Below, piece by piece: positions 46,559 through 57,300 of a stretch of 64,000 nt of DNA. The notes under the pieces are model-generated. The model did not search any database. It was not told where the DNA came from and worked only from the letters and a program-made list of their open reading frames with translations. The stretch lies in the NCBI GenBank assembly GCA_030374805.1, contig JARGSG010000015.1:248001-312000 (forward strand), written 5' to 3'. Source of the stretch: Gracilaria gracilis. Taxonomy: Eukaryota > Rhodophyta > Florideophyceae > Gracilariales > Gracilariaceae. A program made the position numbers and the translations under genes. The stretch's first letter is position 1. Each line of letters opens with the position of its first letter.

Positions 46559-47443
46559 TGGTTGGTGGCATTTGGTTGAACCCCGTGTCTGTTTAATAAA
46601 AGAAGGCAAGCCTGGCATCTTTGTTATCTTATTCGTTCTTAGGATACAGAAGACAGGGGCTCAGCTCTAGTAGAGCTGCTCTACGTGTAGTGCTCTACGC
46701 ATCTCTTCAAAGGTCAACACCTGAAAGCATACAACAACATTTCTGGTGACCCACATGTTGAAATTGTCTTCATCAGCCCGTGAAGCGATCAAAACCGTTC
46801 TGCAGGCGGGCCGGTGTATTGTGGCTGATATCATTGGTGGTGGGCAAGAGGGTATTTGTCGACGTATTGACAGCCTGTGTAAGAAGGCTAACCTTACCGT
46901 TGTACAAGGTATGAACGGAGATGCAGAGAATTCATTACATATCTGTACCTTCGTATCATGCCCCTCTGGAAATAGCGAAATCGTATGTGCCTGCCTGTTA
47001 GTGAAGTGAACCTTGTCATTTCACACGTTAACGTGGGGGCACAGTCCATGACATTCCAGTCCTTCAAGATGTCAAAGAATTGAAAGCCCCAACCTGACGC
47101 CCATTATACAGTTCTGTCACTATGGGACTGTGTGATGTTTCGCAAGGGCTTCGTGTATACCTTTTCCTGTAGCCTTTGGACCACGTCTGGCCAACGAGTT
47201 TCTTTCGTCGAACGACAACAGCAAAAACGAGACAAGATGACTGTTTCATGTGCTTTTTTGCATTGGGAACAGATGTTATGTCAGATCTCTCAACGGACCT
47301 CGCACATTTTGCTGGAGTACGTAGGAGATATCGGTACCGTACTGAGACTCTTTCTGTGTCTTGGTGAGGAACAGAGGATTCTTCCGCCCGAGTTATAGTG
47401 CAATAACATCCCTCAGCTAGACAAGACAAGGACCAGGTTTCTG
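46559..47443. other. 885-bp intergenic stretch with an unassigned small frame
   Basis: ATG 46755 opens an 84-codon frame (to 47009) that starts MLKLSSSAREAIKTVLQAG and matches no family I know. The bases TTCTGGTGACCCAC just before it look like a primer-binding site of an LTR element, and a TG...CA stretch precedes that, so it could be a small fossil fragment; the support is weak. CTCTAGTAGAGC near 46668 is an inverted repeat. Confidence 0.25.
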
Positions 47444-49258
47444 ATGAGTTTATCAAGTATACTTGATGTTTTAAAGCTAGAGTGCACAGATGAAGAGGTC
47501 TTGATAGGTCTAGGTGGTGAATCATCAAGTATAACTGTTGACCAGATAAGAAAAGCCATTCAGCAAACAGGCATAGTTGTCGAAGGAAGTAAGCCCGATC
47601 CAAGAGTGCAAGAGGTGTTGAAATCTTTGAGGGAATTCGATTCAGATCATCATCTCTCCGCGGAGCAGTTCATAAGCGCTGCTTCCGAAAATCTTACACT
47701 TCTTCATCGCATCGCGACGAAAGAAATGGTCATAAGAGATTTCAGTGAGTTTAAACGACACCTCGATGATTTGAAGGCCAAGATCGAACCAGTAGAAAAA
47801 GGTGAGACCGCAGATTACATTCCTATCTTGAAACATGCGTCACCTCACAAATTTGGAGTCGCCTTCTGTTCGGTGGATGGACAACTCTACGAGTCTGGCG
47901 ATACAAGAGAACTGTTTAGTGTTCAGAGCACTTGCAAACCCATCATGTTTGCCCTCGCGCTACAGAAACTGGGACGGAAAAAGATATTGGATTGGTGTGG
48001 CATCGAACCAAGCGGTCGACCCTTCAATGACTTGACTCTCATGAGTGACGATCGGCCGTTCAACCCAATGATTAACAGCGGTGCTCTTATGATATCCGGA
48101 CTTCTAGCAGCTGCGTTTCCAAACACTGTCAGGGAAGATGGTCCTTGTGGGGAAGATGAGACGTATGCTCGGAAACTTTGTGAGGAAGTTTTGCTGCCGG
48201 TATGGCGTAGTCTGGCAGCAGCTGATGTGTTCGATCAACTTCAAATCGGATTTTCTCCGGAGACGTTTCTGTCAGAGCGGGGAACAGCGGACAGAAATAT
48301 TGCTATCACTCATAACATGAAAGCAAGTGGCAAGGGCTTGCCACCAAATGTAAGCACGCAGTACGTGATTGACTTTTATCTTCGTTCATGTTCTATCACT
48401 GCAAATGCTTCGGCAATGTCAGTTGTTGCTGCCACTCTAGCAAACGGCGGCAAAAACCCGATCACTTGCGAACATGTGTTTGAAGGGGACGCGGTGACGA
48501 AAATGCTTTCTGTTTTAAGTCTGTGCGGGTTCTATGACAACTCTGGAGAATTCTTTTTCGACACTGGCATACCTTCCAAGTCAGGCGTAAGCGGTGTTGT
48601 GATGATGGTGTTGCCCAACATCGGTGGGTTTGCAATCTACTCTCCCCGTCTCGACAAATGTGGAAACTCAGTCCGTGGCTCGTTATTCGCAAAAGAACTG
48701 GTGGGGTTATTCACATTCCATGCCTTTGACAATCTGTCGGCACTTTCAACGGGCTGCAAGCTGGACCCTCGCTTTAGTTGTGACGCATCGCGTCAAAGAG
48801 ACATTTCGCGTTTGCGTTGGGCAGTTAGGGCAAAAGGAAAACAGGCTTTGAAGTTTGACGCGCTTCTTGTAAACGTTTGTCTCCGCATCGCGTTAGCAAA
48901 CGGAGCAGTTGGAGCTGAGGAACTAGAAGTGATCAAACGTTCTTACAGAGCTGTGATGCACTTGGATCTGTGTGCAGCTCGTTTGAAAAGAATAAGACGG
49001 GAAATAAGCACATCTGCTGATAGGGGGCCGGAGAGTTTGCTGAAACATGTTCGAGCTGAGGCTGTGCGCCTGAGCGACACGGAAAAGGAACTGATTCTTG
49101 CCGCTGCTGTGAAGGTGGCAACGGCTGATGGGGTAGTGCGCCGTTCCGAAGAAGCGGTGCTTTTAGTTGTTGCCGAAGCAATGCACATCGAGAAAAGTGT
49201 GCTGGACTTCCGTCTCAAATGTTGGAAGAGGGAATGTAACGTAGCGGAGGACACATAG
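47444..49258 (+). CDS. glutaminase with C-terminal TerB-like domain
   Basis: 604 residues. The N-terminal 110 resemble the helical region of animal GLS. The catalytic domain (about 125-430) has the beta-lactamase-type Ser and Lys in SVQSTCKPI, NPMINSGAL, TQYVIDFYLRSCSI, SVVAATLANGG, and SGVSGVVMMVLPNIGGFAIYSPRLDKCGNSVRG, all as in kidney-type glutaminase, which converts glutamine to glutamate and ammonia. Where animal enzymes have ankyrin repeats, this one has a helical TerB-like domain (about 455-590) with two halves containing LRIALANGAVGAEELE and VKVATADGVVRRSEEA. No targeting peptide is evident, so probably cytosolic. Land plants lack this enzyme. ATG 47444; intronless. Confidence 0.88.
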   Translation: MSLSSILDVLKLECTDEEVLIGLGGESSSITVDQIRKAIQQTGIVVEGSKPDPRVQEVLKSLREFDSDHHLSAEQFISAASENLTLLHRIATKEMVIRDFSEFKRHLDDLKAKIEPVEKGETADYIPILKHASPHKFGVAFCSVDGQLYESGDTRELFSVQSTCKPIMFALALQKLGRKKILDWCGIEPSGRPFNDLTLMSDDRPFNPMINSGALMISGLLAAAFPNTVREDGPCGEDETYARKLCEEVLLPVWRSLAAADVFDQLQIGFSPETFLSERGTADRNIAITHNMKASGKGLPPNVSTQYVIDFYLRSCSITANASAMSVVAATLANGGKNPITCEHVFEGDAVTKMLSVLSLCGFYDNSGEFFFDTGIPSKSGVSGVVMMVLPNIGGFAIYSPRLDKCGNSVRGSLFAKELVGLFTFHAFDNLSALSTGCKLDPRFSCDASRQRDISRLRWAVRAKGKQALKFDALLVNVCLRIALANGAVGAEELEVIKRSYRAVMHLDLCAARLKRIRREISTSADRGPESLLKHVRAEAVRLSDTEKELILAAAVKVATADGVVRRSEEAVLLVVAEAMHIEKSVLDFRLKCWKRECNVAEDT

Positions 49259-49720
49259 ACAGTGTTTCGCAAGTTGCGCTGGGAAATGGTGAACCATTTG
49301 GTTGTAGACGATGCCATCGGGCAGCATCTGATTGTGGTCATAGCTTGTTTCGTTTTCAATGAGAACTTGTTCCTTTGGCGCTATGACTTGTAGATACTGT
49401 TAGGCTAACTAACACCAACATATAGTTTTGGAATGTAGCATAAACAAACTCTTTAACGTGCGGTAATAGCGAAACGGGGAAGTTTGGCGAATATCGGCTT
49501 GTGAAGTTACAGGACCTCAGATGTTTGTGTGTACCAACGGTAGTCGACAAAAAACGACCAAGTTTTGAGCACGTGCTATCCATAGCTCTACTAGCTAGAG
49601 ATACTGTAGAGCTACTGTAGTGCGCGTGGTTGCTTTCTGCGAGACGACGGCGGGAGCACGTGGGACGAGCGTTGTTCTCTGCCGTGCGTAGTGCGAGCAC
49701 TTGTGGCCGAGAAGCGATCA
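49259..49720. promoter_or_regulatory. promoter region of the FtsJ-type gene
   Basis: Holds a copy of the recurrent motif, GTACCAACGGTAG at 49531-49543. CTCTACTAGCTAGAG (49586-49600) is an inverted repeat. No gene supported. Confidence 0.35.
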
Positions 49721-50642
49721 ATGAGGCATTGCGGTGTGAGTAGCATGGCGCGGCAGCTGTGCAGCTGGCAAGCGCGTCGCGCCAAGGACATTTACTCGCA
49801 CCGCGCGGCGGTGGAAGGGCTGCGTAACCGCGCGGCATACAAGTTGATGGAACTGAACGACAAGTTCCGCTTCTTGAAACGCGACTCGTACGTGGTGGAC
49901 TTGGGATCGGCGCCCGGCGGGTTTGCTAGCGTGGTGGCCAAGAGCATCAGGCTGGACGAGCGTGTGTGCAAGTGGAAGCTGCGCGGAAAGTCAGAGGTGA
50001 CCAGGACGGTTGGCAGGCGGAAAAGGAGCAAAGGGTTTGGAAAGGTACGTACGCAAAAGCTTGCTGCTCATAGAAGACACGCGTGGAGCATACTGTACGA
50101 CTGACCACGGCGTGCTTGTTGTCGCTACACGGTAGCTGGTGTGCGTTGACGTGGAAGACATGAAACAAATCAACGGCGCCACGTTCATTCGAGGAAGGCT
50201 TGAAGAAAGCGACATGAGCGCGCGCATCGCGTACGCGCTGCAAGGAAACGAGGCGGACGTGATTGTGTGCGACGCGGCGCCGAGCACCACGGGCGAGCGC
50301 GAGCGCGACCACACGCGCTGCGTGCAGCTCGCACGCGCGGCGCTCGAGCTGGTGGACGCGCTGCTGGCCAACGGCGGCACGCTGGTGATCAAGACGCTGC
50401 GCGGCGGCGACGAGCCGCAGCTGGCCGCGCTGCTGCGCGCGCGCTTCGTGCGCAGCAAGGCGGTCAAGCCCAAGGCCAGCGTCAAGCAGTCGCGCGAGCT
50501 GTACTACGTCTGCGAGCGCTTCGTGCCGCGCGAGCTCAGCGCCGACGGAGGCGCCACCGCCGCCGGGCTCACGCCCGAGCAGGTGGAGGCCGCGCTGAGC
50601 AGCGTGCGCGCTCGCGCGCGCGTCGCCCCTCCCACGGAGTAA
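49721..50642 (+). CDS. FtsJ/RrmJ-type rRNA 2'-O-methyltransferase, MRM2-like (two exons)
   Basis: Exon 1 49721-50044, intron 50045-50135 (91 bp, GTACGT...GGTAG), exon 2 50136-50642; joining gives KGFGK-LVCVDVEDMKQINGATF, a normal motif for the family. Product about 276 residues. The K-D-K-E catalytic set is visible: the Lys of RAAYKLMEL, the Asp of VCDAAPSTTG, the Lys of VIKTLRGGD and the Glu of SRELYYV; the SAM loop is DLGSAPGGFAS. The VDVEDM...GATF phrase and single-domain size point to the MRM2 group, which methylates the A-loop uridine of mitochondrial large rRNA. An alternative start is ATG 49745. Exon 2 is far more GC-rich than exon 1. Confidence 0.9.
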
Positions 50643-50824
50643 CTGTATTAGATGGGCGTTTACGCGTGGCGCCCCACGTGGTCGGAAAGCGACGCCTCTC
50701 GCGCTGCTGCCGCACACGCACGCGCGCGCGCGCCTTTTTTAACGCGCGCAGCGCTTCGCGCGCGGCCTCGCTGGCTGCTGTCGCGCCCCGCCGTCCGCGC
50801 GCGCGCTCCCTGCAATGATGATGA

Positions 50825-51703
50825 AACCCCGCCACGCAGCAGCGGCAGCGGCAGCGGCAGCGGCAGCGCGCGCCGTCGCCGCCGCACGCGCGCGGCGCGC
50901 GGCGACGCCGCGCGCCGTCGCCGCGGCTGGGCGGCGGCGCGCTGGTACCGCCTTCGCGCGCGCTCCGTCTGGCTCGGCTGCTGTTCTACCTGCTGGCCGC
51001 GCCCAACTTTCTGTACGCGCAGTACGTGCAGCTGGTGGTTTTGAAGGCGCCCGGGCGCACGCCGCTGCCGGCCGCGGTGGCGTTCGGCAGGGACTCGTTG
51101 TTCCTCACGTTTCACGGCAACTTTCACTGCACTTGGTACGCGTGCTTGTGTCTGATGAACGCCGTGCTGCAGCTGGGGCGGCGCGCGCGCTCCAGGCCGG
51201 CGCGCGCTGTGGAGAGGGTGGTGCATCGCTTCACCACGGTGCTGTTCCCGCTGTCGGCGTTTGTGGGGCTTGCTTATTACCTCATTCTACACTTTCACCC
51301 CATGAACCGACTGCGCGCGCTGCTGGTGCCGGACCACGACTCCAAGATGGCGTTGCTGCACCTCAACCCGCTGCTGTTCGTGCTTGGCGATAGCCTGCTC
51401 AAGGACGCGGACCTTTTGGCAAAGTATGCTATCAAGCAGCGGCGCGCCGTGTTGTTTATCAATGTTTACGGCCTGGGCTACTTCTTGTGGACGTTGTTCT
51501 GCACCAGGTTCAATGGCGGCCACTGGCCGTACCCGTTTCAGTACCGCTTCTCACCCGTGCAACACCTCATGTTCGTCGCCTTCGCTCTCACCTGTGGAAC
51601 GTATCTCACGCGCACTGGCTTTCGAATTCACGCGCGATTGGATCGTCGACGGAGGAGACGACACGTATGTGCCGAGAAGGATAGGTGCACGCGTCGCTCG
51701 TAG
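50825..51703 (+). CDS. FAR-17a/AIG1-like multi-pass membrane protein, 5' end unresolved
   Basis: The clear part (from about 50960) reads ALRLARLLFYLLAAPNFLY, LTFHGNFHCTWYACLCL, FPLSAFVGLAYYLILHFHP, LLHLNPLLFVLGD, VYGLGYFLWTLF and HWPYPFQY, about six membrane helices with the AIG1 family pattern (a Thr after LxxLTF, the conserved His of LLHLN, GYxLW, and WxYPF). AIG1 and ADTRP are membrane threonine hydrolases of branched fatty-acid esters. The start cannot be placed: this frame has no ATG between the stops at 50816-50824 and 51026, while three ATGs at 50815-50823 lie in another frame. An undetected intron or an assembly slip in the (CGGCAG)n tract is possible. Confidence 0.68.
   Translation, partial: NPATQQRQRQRQRQRAPSPPHARGARRRRAPSPRLGGGALVPPSRALRLARLLFYLLAAPNFLYAQYVQLVVLKAPGRTPLPAAVAFGRDSLFLTFHGNFHCTWYACLCLMNAVLQLGRRARSRPARAVERVVHRFTTVLFPLSAFVGLAYYLILHFHPMNRLRALLVPDHDSKMALLHLNPLLFVLGDSLLKDADLLAKYAIKQRRAVLFINVYGLGYFLWTLFCTRFNGGHWPYPFQYRFSPVQHLMFVAFALTCGTYLTRTGFRIHARLDRRRRRRHVCAEKDRCTRRS
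50836..50870. repeat. CGGCAG hexamer microsatellite
   Basis: About five near-perfect CGGCAG units, inside a very GC-rich stretch (roughly 50.2-51.3 kb) at the unresolved 5' end of the AIG1-like gene. The unit is a multiple of three, so length changes alone would not shift frame. Confidence 0.7.
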
Positions 51704-52477
51704 CTGTTGTAGCAGCTCACAGTGTGTGTTTGTGTTTAATGTTAGTTTAGTTTGGTAAAGAAAGACGTGTGTGTTTGTGTGCAAGGCGAGGAGGCGCGCG
51801 TTGCTTCGCGTGATTGTGCTGCTGTGGAGTCATTTTCGCGCTGTCGCCGTGTGATTGGCTGCGTTGCACATCTCCCACACGCGCAGATGTAAAGTTTATC
51901 TAGCACCGCTCCCTGCCAACGGACGCCTGCCCACAGCCATGATCATCATGAATTTGTTAGATAGGCTAGGCCCTCTTTCACGCTACAGCTCCAAGGCTTG
52001 GAGTCCAAGCTATGCAATTTTGTCCATCCATTTCCAATTACAAGCTTGTCAACTGTTCACAACCTTGTTGCTCTTCGCACCACTAAAAACCCCTGTATCA
52101 TATCCCTAAAATTTATCGCCAAATTCTGTTGTTTGTTTTCGGCAAGTGCTTCGAGCACTATCTACGCGATCCGATACAGATTTTGCATCTCGGTGCGAGA
52201 TTGCCGTTCGTTCGTCTCCCACGGTGAGAGAGAGTCCCCACACCTGCACCTCGCGCCTGCAGCCGCAGCCGCCACCAATGTCGTTCGCACTCTCCTGACG
52301 ATGCGCTTCCAGTTTTGAACGACGCCGTCAAAGAGACTTCGCGCCACCAGCTCCACCGAACAACACCTTCAACTGTCCATTCATGCCGCATAAATCTTCA
52401 CTCTCCACGCATACGTGTATCTTTTGAGTTCAGGTGCATGTGATCGTCCATCGTCGCCTCAACCCCACTCCCAAATC
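51704..52477. other. intergenic stretch upstream of the J-CpcE gene
   Basis: No gene supported. An inverted CCAAT (ATTGG) lies at about 51854. GC content falls back here from the GC-rich island to the left. Confidence 0.35.
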
Positions 52478-53992
52478 ATGTCTGCCTTCACTCCACCCAT
52501 TCCACTATCGTATCTAAGCTATGGTCGCTTCAAGTGTGCTCCAAATCAGAGCACAATGCGCGCCACTCTGTCCGCACACTCGCAGCCCTCTCTTTACTCA
52601 GTCCTTGGCCTAGACCACACCAACCCATCTGCAGTCACAACTGCTCACATTCGAAAAGCTTATCTCAACCTTGCCAAACAAACTCATCCTGACACCCTTC
52701 AGAACGCCACTTCGTCATCATTTGACCAAGTATCCCACGCATACACCGTGCTCAGTGACCCCGAGCTGCGTTCCGTGTACGACGAAACTGGTCACGAAGG
52801 GCTGGCAGCCGTCAGGAGCATTCAACAGCGCGCACAGCAGATTCGTGACAAATTCGCTTCCATGTCGGGTGAGCAACTCGACTTCCTCAGCGATTCCGGC
52901 GAGCTGGTCGGCGGACTCTTGTCCCCTTCTTCGGACGGCCACGCATTTGATCCATCCACCGTATCACACGAAGATGCTTGTCCGCGTTCGATTGAGGAGG
53001 CCATTTGGAATATTCAGTTTCACCCCGATCGCAGTGTGCGATACTATGGTTTGTGGTGGGTGTACAAGTTCAAGGTAACGGAGGCAGAGGTGGCGCTTGT
53101 TAACGTTTTGCAAACCTCAGACGACCAAACAAGCCTGGGCGGATATGGAATACGCCGTAGGGCTGCTCTGGCACTTGGCGCTGTTGCCTCGGCACCTACT
53201 GAATCCAATCAAGCTGCAGTAGTTGCGCTTTCGGACGCGCTCCGCAGTGCTGATTATTTCTTGAGATATCGAGCTGCCGAAGCTTTGTCGAATATAGCAC
53301 AGCGATGTGCGCTTTCAGGACAACAATATTCCTTTCCACAGAGCGTGACCTATCAGCTAAAATCGCTTCTAGCCAACGGTCAGAAAAGTTTTGCCGCCGA
53401 GGAAGAGGCCAAGTCTGGGTACAGTCAACAGGAAAGTCTATTCAACCTTGAAAAACTCGACCCCCCATTGCGGGAAAAGCTTGAGGCCATTTTCAGAGAA
53501 CGTCGAGAGAATGAGAAGCGCAGTAGACGAACGACAATGACCCCACAACTGGGTGTGGATGCAGTGGGTTCCAGTTCAGATCAACCTTACGAATGGTTGC
53601 TGAAAGCGGTATCAGCAATTTGCGCGAATCACACATCTCATCTTGACGATGAGTTGCTTGGCATTATTGAATCCTACACATCCAACTCAATACCTCTGGT
53701 GCGTTACGCAGCTCACAAGGGCCTCTTCGCAATAACTGGAGCAGAGAAGCACGCGCAACAAATTGTGCGAGCACTAGAGTACGGAGTGGAACATCATTAT
53801 TCTCAGCGAGTTCTTATCCGAGATCTTGGTGACCTGGGATACTCTAAGGGAGCGGAAGCTGTAGCTCTTTGTCCAATGGTTGAGAACAGTTTCAAAATCT
53901 TAGCACTGAAGAATATGCTCGCGAAGCATAACCACGACCCATCCTCTCAAGATGTGAGAGATGTACTCTCGCACATGGACTCCCTTTTGTAG
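52478..53992 (+). CDS. J-domain fused to CpcE-type phycobilin lyase subunit
   Basis: 504 residues from ATG 52478, intronless. Residues 1-35 look like a plastid transit peptide (MSAFTPPIPLSYLSYGRFK). Residues 37-109 are a J domain with helix II, the HPD motif (70-72), helix III and the YDETGHEGL end. After a linker, residues 170-504 follow cyanobacterial CpcE closely: SIEEAIWNIQ, SVRYYGLWWVYKFKV, YGIRRRAALALGAV, YFLRYRAAEALSNI, PYEWLLKAVSAI, LVRYAAHKGLFAITG, and MVENSFKILALKNMLAKH. CpcE with CpcF attaches phycocyanobilin to Cys84 of alpha-phycocyanin; related pairs are PecE/F and CpeY/Z. A J domain would recruit plastid Hsp70. I know of no such fusion in cyanobacteria. Which phycobiliprotein it serves cannot be read from sequence. 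Confidence 0.9.
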   Translation: MSAFTPPIPLSYLSYGRFKCAPNQSTMRATLSAHSQPSLYSVLGLDHTNPSAVTTAHIRKAYLNLAKQTHPDTLQNATSSSFDQVSHAYTVLSDPELRSVYDETGHEGLAAVRSIQQRAQQIRDKFASMSGEQLDFLSDSGELVGGLLSPSSDGHAFDPSTVSHEDACPRSIEEAIWNIQFHPDRSVRYYGLWWVYKFKVTEAEVALVNVLQTSDDQTSLGGYGIRRRAALALGAVASAPTESNQAAVVALSDALRSADYFLRYRAAEALSNIAQRCALSGQQYSFPQSVTYQLKSLLANGQKSFAAEEEAKSGYSQQESLFNLEKLDPPLREKLEAIFRERRENEKRSRRTTMTPQLGVDAVGSSSDQPYEWLLKAVSAICANHTSHLDDELLGIIESYTSNSIPLVRYAAHKGLFAITGAEKHAQQIVRALEYGVEHHYSQRVLIRDLGDLGYSKGAEAVALCPMVENSFKILALKNMLAKHNHDPSSQDVRDVLSHMDSLL

Positions 53993-54397
53993 GAAGTGGG
54001 CTACTGTCTAGTGGGGCATAGGCGGCTTTCCTAACCAGAACAAGTCCAACGTAAGACGTTATCTTAGTCGTGACATTCTTTCATGAATGCCTGTACATAT
54101 GTACCACACACAGTATTACACAAATTCTTCGTCGTGCTATGTATCAAAGAGCATGAGCACAAACATTCCGTTGCAAGGGACGACGCTACCCTCTCAACGA
54201 TGCAACACGCGGAGTATAATTTTCGCTGCACTCGAGAGGTAGAAGGCTTTCGTGACTGTGTGGCGACCAACAAACTTTATAGACATGCTCTGCAGATGAG
54301 GACGGTATACCAAGCATCTTCAGTTCAGGGATGTACATACACGAAGACCTTTCATGATGATGGTGAGAATAATAAAGGTATTGGATTGCCTCCCTCG
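53993..54397. other. convergent intergenic stretch
   Basis: Lies between the 3' ends of the J-CpcE and TBC1D23-like genes. No gene. Confidence 0.35.
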
Positions 54398-57300
54398 TTA
54401 CCTAGAACTACACTTCGCAATAGGTTTTGATTGAAATTCGCCAAATTCTGCATCGTCTTCTTCCTCTATCGGGACAGAGTCTGAAGCAAAAGAAATCCCT
54501 TTGGACCCTGCTGTTCTCCGAACGAAGACGTTGTCTCCCCATGTGTCGTCCGTTGCTGAAGAGCGGGGTTTCTCAGGATCTGGCAAGGGTGTTTGAGTTG
54601 TAACAGTATTGCTTGGTGTGTTCCGTTCACCTGAGCGTTCTCCTGGTTTTGAATCCGTTGGGCTTTCTTCTGCGCTACTTGAATTCACAATGCTATTACA
54701 GCATTGAGCAGTGGAGCCCGTTACCTCCTCTCCTTCTGATGGGACGCCCTCTGAATCTGCTTCTTCTTCGTCACTGTACTTCTTGATAAGTGCAACACAT
54801 TCTGTTAGACCATCTGGCATGAGACACACGATAGATTCCACAGATGGGTCTTCATCGGTACCGGTGGTGATCTCGAACGTCACAACTTCTGGACGATTTC
54901 TCTTAAAAGTAATACGAGTTATATCGTGCAAATAGCGCATGAGCTTAACTTCGAGCAGGTGACTCCTATTGTGGTGAGGGCCAAACAATATTATGTAATA
55001 TCTTGACACACCAATATAGCGCTTCTTGAACTCATCAGGACGACAAGGAGAGGACAAGCTTCGATCCGATCTTGCTTTGCAAGGAAAAAGGCGCAATCCA
55101 TTCATCACTTTTTCGTCCATAACATTGACATTGAAGTTCTTCGGCAACGAAGATAATGGGTACGTTAGCGAATGATCGTCCAACCAGCCGGGCTTTGCAT
55201 CCCGCCCCCAAGGAGATTTGAGGCTTGTGAAAAAACTGGGACCCAAAGATATACTGGTTGGAGTACTGCCGAAGACGGAGTTAGATCCTGTGTTATACCT
55301 TGATCTTGTCACACTATATGACCTTGGTTCACTGGTTATGTCTTTTGACCCAGATCGACTTCTACCACTTCCTTTTCTTAACAGGTTCCCGAAAGTAGAC
55401 CTGTCAGACCCATTTGAGGTCAGCGGGCGTGGCATATTATCATCTGAGTCTACACTGGCCACTGAAAGTTTAGGAATGGTAGTGCTCTGCTTTCTTGATG
55501 GCAAGTCGGTTTCATTAGTCCCAATTGAGCTCGTTAGCGACATTAACATATTGGAAGAGTGTTGTGCCGTTGCTTTTGGTGATTGACTTGGCCAAGAATT
55601 CTGTTCCTCAGATGTAGTCTTTTCTTCGTTTGAATTGGAATTTGCACTGCTGAGTCCGATCCCGTTGAGAGCCTTCCTGAATGCTTTACCGACTTCGGCA
55701 TCAGTGAATGACGAAAAGACATTAGAACCCGGTAATATAGATGAAAACGGAGGCGGATTAGAAGGGGTAGTTGCTTCTTGTTTGGCGTTGGCATTCACAC
55801 CTTGACTCCTAGGGGATGCACTGAACATTCTAGCTCTTGCAGCATTGCGTTCCTTGAGCTGTGCTTGGCGATCCCTCGCCTTTTGCAACGCAGTTCGCTC
55901 TCGTCGAGCTTCCTGGTGTCGCCTGTGATCGTAATCGACAAGTTCAATCGCAGAAAGGGAATTTCTTTCGTTCCCAGCTTTAAGTACCTCGACGAATCCG
56001 CCCCGAAGAGTTGAAACGTATGGTATCCCAATTCTAGTAAGATAGAGCGCCAGCATATTGATATCCATGTTGTCTTCCTCTTTCACCCCTGAACCCAAGA
56101 GGCATATGTGTGAGGAACTCTTCAGCGGTTCGCATAAATCAACCGCTTGTTGCAACTCTTGCCTCGCAGCTTCGCTTGTTTCAGAAGTAATCTTTCCATT
56201 TGCCTCTCGCAACGCGTCGAGTGGTAAATGAGCGGCTTGTGCAAGATGTCCTGCATGAAATTCGGCCTCTGTTCGACAATCCCAGGTAAAGTAATGTGCT
56301 CCAGCAGATACCAGATCGTCAGGTGTTGTTTGCAGACATACGGAAGCCTGCATAGCGCGCGCGGCAGACAGTGCAACAGGTGTAGACTTGCTGTTGGCGT
56401 TCAGAATTCTGTCCGTCATGAGCCTCTGAAAGGAAGGCGGGGTATGTTTCACTCGCATTTCGCTGCCAATCTTCCACAGTCTTCTCACGTCTTCTGGCGA
56501 ATTTGCGGTGAGCATCATTAAAGTTTCTGGAATTCGACTTTCGTCTACAGAAAGCAATTGTTCTCTCTTTGAACGAAGTAAGGCAATACCAAAGAACGAA
56601 GTACCCAATGGGTCATCTTCCAGGAGTAACAGATCCCAGAGTGCCATTATGGCTTCAACGGTAAAGTTTCGCGCAAAAAGAGTGACAAACCATGACGTTG
56701 CATATAGATCAGGCGTCATCATGTGCCGTTCCAAGAGCCAGTACAGCTCGGGATCATGATACAAAAGCAAGCGACCAAAATACTTGAACAGCCTCTTCAG
56801 CACGTCAAAGACACGAGATTCAGAAGTTTCCAGCATCCACGGAGCAAATCGCGTGACGAACTCCGCAAAGAGAGCGTAAACAATACGAGGATTGCCGCCG
56901 GTGTCAGCGAGCAGAACAAACGGTGCGAGCAGTTCATTAAAACCCTGTACATAAGCAACCTGCCGCCGTTCACAAAAAAGGCTGAGAAGACGCAATAGTG
57001 CACCGCGTACTGCCGGCTGCTTGAATCGAGACAGCCCAGGACGTGTTCTTTGAACGTCCTTGTCGATCTGCTCGCGTGAGTTTTCGTCGGCGACGGCGTC
57101 GCGAGCGCTTTTCGCAAAGGTTGCAGGGTCTTCCGCTAGGAGGTCTTCGCTGCGAAGACGTAACAGGAGAAGCCATACGGTGCCGCGAATTTCGTGAGGA
57201 ACAGCTCCGTTGAAGGGAGGAGCCAACAAAACTGAGCGTAAATTTGCTATGTCGTGGGGGTTAACAGCAGACTTGGCGAGAATACGCAGCTGTAGAAAAG

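Noticed and set aside
46619-46755. Possible LTR end plus primer-binding site
   Set aside because: TG...CA ends and a TGGTGACCC string are suggestive, but no second LTR or element protein is found nearby; at most a small fossil fragment.
50267-50818. Long Arg/Ala-rich frames opposite and beside the FtsJ exon 2
   Set aside because: By-products of high GC; the FtsJ frame explains the region.
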